DNA of 15,878 nt from Spirochaetaceae bacterium (GTDB lineage: Bacteria; Spirochaetota; Spirochaetia; Treponematales; Breznakiellaceae), in assembly GCA_031269165.1 (NCBI GenBank), contig JAISZQ010000047.1, positions 1-15,878 of the forward strand. The letters are read 5' to 3'. The notes below the pieces were generated by a model, which saw only the letters and a list, made by a program, of their open reading frames with translations, ran no database searches and had not been told where the DNA came from. Numbering within the stretch: position 1 is the first letter of the stretch; each line of letters begins with the position of its first letter. This document shows positions 4,525-10,874 of this stretch, piece by piece. Both the position numbers and the translations under genes were made by a program.

Positions 4525-7326
4525 ATGAGCAAGAAAGTGACCCAGAAAGGGTACAAGGTCAAATGGGGCGTTATCATCGGCGGGATTGCCGTGGTTGCGC
4601 TGGTCGTAAACATTCTGATGTTTGGATTGTTCCAAACGGTGTTGACCAACTTCTTCCAGCCAAAGGTCGAGCGGAGCGAGGCGGTTGTCCGGGCGTCCGC
4701 CAATCTGACCGAGGCGATAGCGGAAGGGGGCATCGTCCTCTTGAAGAACGAGGGCGGCGTGTTGCCCCTGTCGGGCGAAAGAACGCGGGTGAACGTATTC
4801 GGCTGGTCTTCCACCAATCCGGTGTACGGCGGAACCGGTTCGGGGGGCGTCGATGTTTCTCAGGCGACCGATTTCTTTGGGGGCCTTGCCGCCGCCGGCA
4901 TTGAGTATAACCAGACCCTCGTTGACTTCTACCGGAAGTTCCGCGCCGCAAGACCTACTGTTGGTATGTGGGCGCAGGACTGGACGGTCCCCGAGCCAAC
5001 GATGGGGGACTATGATGCGGCGGGTATCTTTGCCAACGCGAAACAGTTCTCCAATACCGCCATCATCTATATTGCGCGTTCCGGCGGCGAAGGGGCCGAC
5101 CTTCCCAAAGGGCTGCCAAATGTTCCCAGTAATAATGAAGGAAACCGCTTTACCGAGTATACAGACGATGTTGACCCGAACCGGCATTATCTTGAGTTAA
5201 GCGTCCGTGAGCGGGCTATGGTCGAGCGGGTTACCAAAGAGTTTGACAACGTGGTCGTTTTGATAAACGGGAACAATGTCTTTGAAACACGCTGGGTTGA
5301 CGAGTACGGGGCAGACTCCGTCGTCTGGATAGGCGGCCCCGGCGAGAGCGGCTTTAAGGCAGTGGGCAACATTCTCGCGGGAAAGGCGAACCCCTCGGGC
5401 CGGACAGCGGACACATGGCTTGCCGACTTGACCCAAGACCCCACCTACGGCAATTTCGGCGACTTCGCGTATACCGACGAGGGCGGGTATCACTTTGTAA
5501 ACTACGTCGAAGGCATCTACATGGGCTATCGGTTCTACGAAACCTTCTATTTGAACAACGAAGCGGGGTACCGCGCCGCCGTTCAATACCCCTTCGGGTA
5601 TGGCCTTTCGTACACCGCGTTCGACCAGCAACTGGGAACAATCAGAAAGAGCGGGAACACGCTGAGCGTGGACGTAACCGTTACCAACACAGGCGGCGTT
5701 GCGGGGAAGGAAGTCGTCCAACTCTACCACACCGCGCCCTACCATGAAGGCGGCATCGAAAAAGCCCACGTGGTGCTCACCGCCTTTGGGAAGACCGGGA
5801 CGCTCCAGCCCGGCGCGGCCCAGACCATCACGCTGACCTTCAAAGAAGAAGACCTCGCCTCGTTTGACGCCGCCGGCGCGGGCGCGTATGTCCTCGAAGC
5901 GGGCGACTACGAGATCAAACTCATGCGGAACGCCCATGAAGTTATCGCGCGCGCGGTCTACCGGGTTGAAAACCCCGTCGTCTATAGCGGTAATGGCAAA
6001 CGTTCAAGCGACATGACCGAAGCGGCGCGGGTTTTCGCCTTTGCCGAAAACGACATCCCCTATCTTTCCCGCGCAAACAACTTTGCCAACTACGCTCAGG
6101 CGACGGCCCCCGCCGCCGACCGCGCAATGACCGAACGGGAAAAAGAGGCAATCAAGGTGCAACTTATCCAGAACCCGAATGACCAGACACCGAAGGCTGG
6201 CGTAAAGGGCAATCTGAAGCTCGCCGACATGGTGGGGAAATCCTACGATGACCCCGCGTGGGACGCTCTGCTGGACCAGCTTACCATCGAGGAAATGAAC
6301 ACCTTGATTTCTCTGGGCGGGTATCAGACCAAGCCGGTCCGTTCGATAGACAAGCCGGCCACTATTGATATTGACGGCCCCCAGGGATTGAGCACGTTCA
6401 TGAGCAGTTCTTACAAAGGCGGCGCGTTTCCCACCGCCGTGGTGGTCGCCTCTACATGGGACACGACTCTTGCCAATGCGCGGGGGACGATGGTCGGCAA
6501 CGAGGCGCTGGAGATGGGCGTTCAGGGCTGGTACGCTCCCGCGATGAACACGCACCGCAACGCCTTTGCGGGCCGCAACTTTGAATACTTTTCCGAAGAC
6601 GGCTTCCTCTCCGGCAAAATGGCCGCAGCGGAAACGGCGGGCGCGAAAAGCAAGGGAGTGTATGGGTATATCAAACACTTTGCCCTGAACGACCAGGAAA
6701 CAAACCGCATTGATAAGGTATGTACTTGGGCAACCGAGCAAACGATTCGGGAGATATACCTCAAACCCTTTGAACTGAGCGTCAAAGAAGGCGGCGCGGC
6801 CGCCGTCATGTCCTCCTTCAACTTCATCGGCGGCACATGGGCCGGCGGCTGCCCCGAACTGTTGACCACCGTGTTACGCGGCGAATGGGGCTTCCGGGGC
6901 ATGGTACTCACCGATTATTTCGGCGGGTATGGATATATGGACGCTGACCAGGCCATCTACACCGGCACAGACATGATGCTCTCCACCCTGGGAACGGACG
7001 GCGCCACGCTTGACGAGAGCACGACGCCGACCGGTAGGGTTCACATGAGGAACTCCAGCAAGAACATTCTCTACACCGTAGCCAACAGCAACGCGATGTA
7101 TTCCATCGACCAGCGCGAGAGTATGTTGCAGGAAGTGGGCGGCAGAGTGTTCCGGGGCGGCCCCCTGGCTTCGCTGTCCGGCAGCAGCACACAGCCCTGG
7201 ATGCTGATAGCCTGGGGCGTCGACATCCTCATCGCCGCGCTCCTCGTACTGCTGGTCGTCTTCAAGATCAGAAAGTATAGAAGGCTTTTTGGTTCCGCAG
7301 GAATACGCCTGACCCAAGAAGGATAA
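4525..7326 (+). CDS. Membrane-anchored glycoside hydrolase family 3 enzyme with permuted domains (beta-glucosidase-like)
   Basis: A 933-residue protein. The order is reversed relative to ordinary GH3: a membrane helix (14-36), the alpha/beta sandwich domain first (about 55-360, with AEGGIVLLKNEGGVLPL and FGYGLSY at 357), a fibronectin-III-like domain (about 370-480), a linker, then the TIM-barrel-like catalytic domain (about 569-880) and a second helix (893-913) with a basic tail (KIRKYRR). The barrel contains GRNFEYFSED, KHF (K717-H718) and VLTDYF, where D797 is the expected nucleophile. E189 in RSGGEGAD is a candidate acid/base in the sandwich domain. This order is known from permuted GH3 enzymes such as Ruminococcus albus beta-glucosidase. 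Basic residues at both ends put the enzyme outside the inner membrane. GGAG at 4515-4518 supports the start. Exact substrate unknown. Confidence 0.92.
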   Translation: MSKKVTQKGYKVKWGVIIGGIAVVALVVNILMFGLFQTVLTNFFQPKVERSEAVVRASANLTEAIAEGGIVLLKNEGGVLPLSGERTRVNVFGWSSTNPVYGGTGSGGVDVSQATDFFGGLAAAGIEYNQTLVDFYRKFRAARPTVGMWAQDWTVPEPTMGDYDAAGIFANAKQFSNTAIIYIARSGGEGADLPKGLPNVPSNNEGNRFTEYTDDVDPNRHYLELSVRERAMVERVTKEFDNVVVLINGNNVFETRWVDEYGADSVVWIGGPGESGFKAVGNILAGKANPSGRTADTWLADLTQDPTYGNFGDFAYTDEGGYHFVNYVEGIYMGYRFYETFYLNNEAGYRAAVQYPFGYGLSYTAFDQQLGTIRKSGNTLSVDVTVTNTGGVAGKEVVQLYHTAPYHEGGIEKAHVVLTAFGKTGTLQPGAAQTITLTFKEEDLASFDAAGAGAYVLEAGDYEIKLMRNAHEVIARAVYRVENPVVYSGNGKRSSDMTEAARVFAFAENDIPYLSRANNFANYAQATAPAADRAMTEREKEAIKVQLIQNPNDQTPKAGVKGNLKLADMVGKSYDDPAWDALLDQLTIEEMNTLISLGGYQTKPVRSIDKPATIDIDGPQGLSTFMSSSYKGGAFPTAVVVASTWDTTLANARGTMVGNEALEMGVQGWYAPAMNTHRNAFAGRNFEYFSEDGFLSGKMAAAETAGAKSKGVYGYIKHFALNDQETNRIDKVCTWATEQTIREIYLKPFELSVKEGGAAAVMSSFNFIGGTWAGGCPELLTTVLRGEWGFRGMVLTDYFGGYGYMDADQAIYTGTDMMLSTLGTDGATLDESTTPTGRVHMRNSSKNILYTVANSNAMYSIDQRESMLQEVGGRVFRGGPLASLSGSSTQPWMLIAWGVDILIAALLVLLVVFKIRKYRRLFGSAGIRLTQEG

Positions 7327-7328
7327 AA

Positions 7329-7650
7329 ATCGGGACCCCGATCTAAGCGATATCGGGACCCCGATGCAAGCGATATCGGGACCCCGATGCAAGCGATATC
7401 GGGATCCCGATGCAAGCGATATCGGGATCCCGATGCAAGCGACATCGGGATCCCGATGCAAGCGACATCGGGACCCCGATGCAAGCGATATCGGGACCCC
7501 GCGCTAGGCGAGAGCGGGACCCCGCGCTAGGCGAGAGCGGGATCCCGCGCTAGGCGAGAGCGGGATCCCGCGCTAGGCGAGAGCGGGACCCCGCGCTAGG
7601 CGATATCGGGACCCCGATGCAAGCGATATCGGGATCCCGCGCTAGGCGAG
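7329..7650. repeat. Tandem array: 14 units of a 23-bp palindromic repeat in two co-varying subtypes
   Basis: The array begins 3 bases after the GH3 stop codon and has exactly 14 units of 23 bp with no insertions or deletions. Subtype A is built on ATCGGGAYCCCGAT (14-bp palindrome) followed by GCAAGCGAT; subtype B on AGCGGGAYCCCGCG followed by CTAGGCGAG. Units 1-7 and 13 are A, 9-11 are B, unit 12 is B with an A-type last base; units 8 and 14 start as A and finish as B. The central pyrimidine Y alternates C/T independently. Because 23 is not a multiple of 3, any reading through it cycles frames, so it is not a coding repeat. Confidence 0.97.
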
Positions 7651-7666
7651 GAACCCATCGGTTCCT
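7649..7666. other. Hairpin closing the 23-bp array
   Basis: AGGAACC pairs with GGTTCCT around the loop CATC, overlapping the last two bases of the array. It is not followed by a T run, so it is not a classic terminator. Confidence 0.5.
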
Positions 7667-7676
7667 AAGCACGGTC

Positions 7677-7755
7677 GTCATTGCGAGGGCATAGCCCGAA
7701 GCAATCCAGACGGGGAGGCCTTCACCCTGGATTGCTTCGCTTCGCTCGTAATGAC
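7677..7755. repeat. Palindromic element D (GTCATTGCGAG family)
   Basis: This is the first of five copies in a row. Ends GTCATTGCGAG and CTCGTAATGAC are inverted with one mismatch. The inner arms GAAGCAATCCAG and CTGGATTGCTTC pair, and the left tip is GGGCATAGCCC. The right side has only GCTTCG, the shortest variant. Confidence 0.88.
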
Positions 7756-7766
7756 AGGGGGGTGTC

Positions 7767-7845
7767 GTCATTGCGAGGGCGGAGCCCGAAGCAATCCAGA
7801 CGGGGAGGCCTTCACCCTAGATTGCTTCGCTCCGCTCGCAATGAC
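7767..7845. repeat. Palindromic element E (GTCATTGCGAG family)
   Basis: This is a 79-bp copy, nearly identical to D, with left tip GGGCGGAGCCC and right end CTCGCAATGAC. The inner right arm reads TAGATTGCTTC, one base off a perfect pairing. An 11-base gap separates it from D and a 10-base gap from F. Confidence 0.88.
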
Positions 7846-7855
7846 AGGGGACATC

Positions 7856-7951
7856 GTCATTGCGAGGGCATAGCCCGAAGCAATCCAGACGGAGGGTGCC
7901 GTCACCCTGGATTGCTTCGCCCGCTCTTACGAGCGGCCTGCTCGCAATGAC
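7856..7951. repeat. Palindromic element F (GTCATTGCGAG family, hairpin-tip variant)
   Basis: This is a 96-bp copy with ends GTCATTGCGAG and CTCGCAATGAC. Between the inner right arm and the right end it carries an extra hairpin in which CCGCTC and GAGCGG enclose TTAC (7921-7936). Confidence 0.88.
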
Positions 7952-7961
7952 ACGGGGCATC

Positions 7962-8057
7962 GTCATTGCGAGGGCATAGCCCGAAGCAATCCAGACGGGG
8001 GAGGCCCTTGCACTGGATTGCTTCGCCCGCTCTTACGAGCGGCCCGCTCGCAATGAC
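7962..8057. repeat. Palindromic element G (GTCATTGCGAG family, hairpin-tip variant)
   Basis: This is a 96-bp copy with the same CCGCTC-TTAC-GAGCGG insertion as F. Its middle segment differs (GGAGGCCCTTGCACTGGATT region), so F and G are not a simple recent tandem duplication along their whole length. Confidence 0.88.
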
Positions 8058-8067
8058 AGAGGGCATC

Positions 8068-8110
8068 GTCATTACGAGGCGCGAAGCGGCGAAGCCCGCT
8101 CGCAATGGAC
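8068..8110. repeat. Palindromic element H, internally deleted copy
   Basis: GTCATTACGAG at the left and CTCGCAATGGAC at the right remain, but the central part with the CAATCCAG/CTGGATTG arms is missing, leaving about 43 bp. It is the last copy before the GtrA-like gene. Confidence 0.75.
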
Positions 8111-8142
8111 GGCGTGTGATTTGTAAAGTTCAAGAGCGGGCG

Positions 8143-8171
8143 TTGTCAAAGACCGCCCTGCCGTTTACTAT
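8143..8171 (+). promoter_or_regulatory. Possible promoter in front of the six-gene operon
   Basis: TTGTCA (8143-8148) and TACTAT (8166-8171) are 17 bases apart. However, the start of transcription would fall near 8178, after the ribosome binding site GGAG (8173-8176) and only 9 bases from the ATG. It would then make a nearly leaderless mRNA, so the match may be chance. Confidence 0.25.
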
Positions 8172-8186
8172 AGGAGACATGAGAAA

Positions 8187-8786
8187 ATGGTCAAAGATAT
8201 ATGGATTCGTTTTAAGGGGAAACACCCCACCGTGGCGCAGTTTCTGGTTTTCTTTATCCTGTCAAACGGGGTAACGGTTCTCCAGTTGATTATGATGCCC
8301 GCGTTGCGTATGCTGTTTGCCGGATCGCCTCTGGAAGCGGTGCCGTTTCAGGTCCTGCCCGTCGGCGCGAATCTGGACGGTTCCCGGTATTACATCTTTA
8401 GTTATGCGGCGGGACCGGTCGCCCCGGACGGTTCATGCGGAGGGCTCGCGTATTTTCTGGCGGTACAAATCACGCTGGCAATAGCGCAGGTCATCAATTT
8501 CTTTGCCCAGCGCACCATCACCTTCAAGGCAAACGGCTCTATCCTGAAGGCGGCGTTCTGGTATGTTATCGCCTACGTGGTTATCACGCTGGCCGCCGCC
8601 GCCTTGCAGGGCCTCTACAAAGCACCGCTCTATCGGTTTTTCATGGGCACGGCGGGGGGCGCGGGCGAAAAAGCGGCCGACATCGTAACGATGATCATCA
8701 ACTCCGCGATTTCATTCTGGGTGTTTTTCCCGATCTTCAAGGTCATCTTCAAAAACAAGCCGGAACCGGCGGCAAAGGGCGCGTAA
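8187..8786 (+). CDS. GtrA-like multi-pass membrane protein (putative lipid-linked sugar translocase)
   Basis: A 199-residue protein with four predicted membrane helices: about 17-42 (FLVFFILSNGVTVLQLIMMPAL), 86-108, 121-142 and 163-185. The core signature is AQVINFFAQRTITFKAN (about 97-113), the NF..R..F motif of GtrA-like proteins, which in O-antigen and wall-glycan systems help move undecaprenyl-linked sugars across the membrane. Compared with the usual 120-140 residues it carries an extra loop of some 40 residues between helices 1 and 2, ending in a Gly-rich GGLAYF. GGAG (8173-8176) lies 10 bases before the ATG. The next gene starts 1 base after the stop, so this is the first gene of the operon. 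Family assignment is good; transported substrate unknown. Confidence 0.85.
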   Translation: MVKDIWIRFKGKHPTVAQFLVFFILSNGVTVLQLIMMPALRMLFAGSPLEAVPFQVLPVGANLDGSRYYIFSYAAGPVAPDGSCGGLAYFLAVQITLAIAQVINFFAQRTITFKANGSILKAAFWYVIAYVVITLAAAALQGLYKAPLYRFFMGTAGGAGEKAADIVTMIINSAISFWVFFPIFKVIFKNKPEPAAKGA

Positions 8787-8787
8787 C

Positions 8788-9498
8788 GTGATCCGTATCG
8801 CCGTGGTGGACGATGAAGAAGACTCGCTCGACACGCTGAAAGCGTATCTGGAAAGATACCGGCGCGAAAAGGGGCTCTCCTTCGATATAAAGACCTTCAC
8901 CGACGGCGACGGCATCACCGCCAACTACCGGCCTGTCTACGACATCATCCTGCTTGACGTGAAGATGCCTTTCATGGACGGTATCAGCGCCGCCGAGATG
9001 ATACGGGATGTTGACCCCGAAGTGGTGCTGCTCTTTATTACCAACCTGCCCCAGTACGCCATAAAAGGCTACGCGGTGGAGGCGCTTGACTATGTGTTAA
9101 AGCCGGTCTCGTATTTTGCGTTTTCGCAGAAACTGGAACGGGCGATTGCGCGGATAAAGCAAAAAACCAAACGCTTTCTGACCATCTCGGTAAAGGGCGG
9201 TCTGCACAAACTGGACGTTGCGGATATATGCTATATTGAAAGCTGGGGGCATAACATGTTTGTGCACACCAAACAGAGAGAATACAAGACGGCGGGGAAA
9301 ATGAAAGATATAGAAGCGCAACTTGCGCCGTTCCATTTCTACCGGGGGAACTACGGCTATATCATCAACCTTGAACATGTGAACGGGGTGGTGGACGGGT
9401 GCGCGCTCGTCCACGGGAAGAAACTCCTCTTGAGCCGCTCACGGAAAAACGGCTTCCTCGAGGCACTGACCAATTACATAGGAGGCGGGACCCAGTGA
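8788..9498 (+). CDS. LytTR-family response regulator
   Basis: A 236-residue protein started by GTG, one base after the preceding stop. The receiver domain (1-120) has the acidic pair D8-D9, phosphoacceptor D57 in DIILLDVKMPFMDG, T85 and K105 in DYVLKP, all intact. The C-terminal part (about 140-232) is a LytTR DNA-binding domain, seen in FLTISVKGGLHKLDVADICY, YIESWGHNMFVHT, FYRGNYGYIINLEHVNGV and KLLLSRSRKNGFLEAL. Such regulators bind direct repeats upstream of targets and often control surface polysaccharides or quorum-regulated genes. It pairs with the kinase encoded next, whose GTG overlaps its stop. The sequence style (PVSYFAFSQKLERAI) is close to clostridial LytTR regulators as I remember them. 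Confidence 0.95.
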   Translation: MIRIAVVDDEEDSLDTLKAYLERYRREKGLSFDIKTFTDGDGITANYRPVYDIILLDVKMPFMDGISAAEMIRDVDPEVVLLFITNLPQYAIKGYAVEALDYVLKPVSYFAFSQKLERAIARIKQKTKRFLTISVKGGLHKLDVADICYIESWGHNMFVHTKQREYKTAGKMKDIEAQLAPFHFYRGNYGYIINLEHVNGVVDGCALVHGKKLLLSRSRKNGFLEALTNYIGGGTQ

Positions 9499-10874
9499 AC
9501 GTCGAAGTGAACGCTGAGATCATACCGGATATTCCCCGTCTCTATACCGCCCTGGCGGAATGGGCGGCGTGCCTCGTGTACATCGCGGCCGGCAAGAAGC
9601 GTGTTTCTCAGCCGCGCCTCGTGGTCGTGCTGGCCCTTGCGCTGGCCGTCCAGATTCTCTGGCACCATATCGCGGGAACCCTGCCCGTCCTCCTCTGGAT
9701 TCCGGGAATGGTGCTCGCGGCGGCGTTGATGTACCTTGTTATTCTGCTCTGTTGCGAAACATCCCCGCTAAGGGCGGGTTACCGTTGTATACGCGCCTTT
9801 ATCCTTGCCGAATTTGCCGCTTCGTTTCTGTGGCAGTTGTGCTTTTACCTTGCGCGGAACACAGGCTCTCAATACCCCTGGCTTGACCCCGTGCTGCTGG
9901 CAGTGATTTACGCGGCGGTCTTTGGCGGGGTGTACCGCATGGAGCGGCGGTATACCGGACGGGACGCGCATATCAGCATCCACTGGCACGAGTTGTGGCC
10001 CGCTTTGGCAATAGGCGTATCGGTTTTCGCGTTAAGCAATCTCAGTTTTGTCCGTGTCGATACCCCGTTCAGCAGCCGGTTTGTGTCGGAAATCTTCAAT
10101 ATAAGAACCCTCGTTGATCTCTGCGGCATCGTCATTCTCCATGCCTATCATGTACAGATAAGCGAGTTGTATCTCAAGTTTGAACTGGACGCGATACAGC
10201 ATATCTTTCAATCTCAGTACGAACAGTACAAGATTTCGCGGGACAGCATCGAACTGATCAACCGCAGGTACCACGACCTCAAACACCAGATAGCGGCGTT
10301 GCGTGCCGAGAACAACAGCGAAAAGCGTCTGTCCTATCTTGCCGACATGGAAAACGAGATCAAGCGGCACGAGGCGTTGAACAAGACCGGGCACGCGGTA
10401 CTCGACACGGTGCTCACCGGAAAAAGCCTCTACTGCGTCAAGCACGGCATAGACATGACCTGTGTCGCGGACGGGGCGTTGCTGGGTTTTCTGGACGTTA
10501 TGGATCTGTGTACGATCTTTGGGAACGCGCTTGATAACGCGATAGAGAGCGTGATGCGGATAACGGAACAGGAAAAGCGGCTTATCCATATCGCCGTTTT
10601 TTCACGGAACGGCATGATCATGATGCGCTTTGAAAACTACTACGAAGGGGCGGTTCTTTTTGACGGAGGTGAAGGCGGGCTACCGATAACAACCAAGACG
10701 GACACGGCCTTTCACGGCTACGGCCTTAAAAGCATCCGTTATTCCGCCGAGAAATACGGCGGCTATGTTACCGTGAAAACGGCAAACAACTGGTTTGAAT
10801 TGAACGTGCTGTTTCCGGGCGCACTGGAAACTTCGCGTCAAAATGATACAATAGAGGAGCAAGAAAGCACATGA
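9495..10874 (+). CDS. GHKL-domain sensor histidine kinase (AgrC/HPK10-like)
   Basis: I place the start at GTG 9495, overlapping the regulator's stop codon (GTGA), with GGAGG (9481-9485) 9 bases upstream; the frame is open further back, but that part lies inside the regulator gene. The product has 459 residues. About seven hydrophobic segments fill residues 10-225, with no sizeable extracytoplasmic domain. A helical stretch leads to the phosphoacceptor H260 in YHDLKHQIAALR. The ATP-binding GHKL part has NALDNA (N344, N348) and GYGL (408-411). This layout is that of AgrC/ComD kinases, which sense peptides or membrane signals through the helix bundle. No AgrD-like peptide or AgrB-like processing gene is visible nearby. 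It should phosphorylate the LytTR regulator encoded upstream. Confidence 0.93.
   Translation: MNVEVNAEIIPDIPRLYTALAEWAACLVYIAAGKKRVSQPRLVVVLALALAVQILWHHIAGTLPVLLWIPGMVLAAALMYLVILLCCETSPLRAGYRCIRAFILAEFAASFLWQLCFYLARNTGSQYPWLDPVLLAVIYAAVFGGVYRMERRYTGRDAHISIHWHELWPALAIGVSVFALSNLSFVRVDTPFSSRFVSEIFNIRTLVDLCGIVILHAYHVQISELYLKFELDAIQHIFQSQYEQYKISRDSIELINRRYHDLKHQIAALRAENNSEKRLSYLADMENEIKRHEALNKTGHAVLDTVLTGKSLYCVKHGIDMTCVADGALLGFLDVMDLCTIFGNALDNAIESVMRITEQEKRLIHIAVFSRNGMIMMRFENYYEGAVLFDGGEGGLPITTKTDTAFHGYGLKSIRYSAEKYGGYVTVKTANNWFELNVLFPGALETSRQNDTIEEQEST

Noticed and set aside
5197..6741. Two minus-strand open frames of about 245 residues inside the permuted GH3 gene
   Set aside because: They are shadows of the third-position G/C bias of the plus-strand gene; no family resemblance or start signals.
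6874..7484. Minus-strand open frames with a 23-residue repeat (DIACIGVPISLASGSRYRL-like) across the tandem array
   Set aside because: They arise because a 23-bp unit without stops is read through three frames; they run into the antisense of the GH3 gene and have no ribosome binding site.
7329..8110. CRISPR array
   Set aside because: The 23-bp units have no spacers at all, and the larger elements have 10-12 bp near-identical gaps; no cas genes are present.
8143..8171. Strong sigma-70 promoter directly ahead of the GtrA-like gene
   Set aside because: Spacing is ideal, but the predicted transcript would lack the ribosome binding site; kept only as a low-confidence feature.
9399..9494. Upstream extension of the histidine kinase to 9399
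   Set aside because: It would overlap the regulator gene by 100 bases and adds a basic, non-membrane leader; the GTG at 9495 has GGAGG at the right distance.
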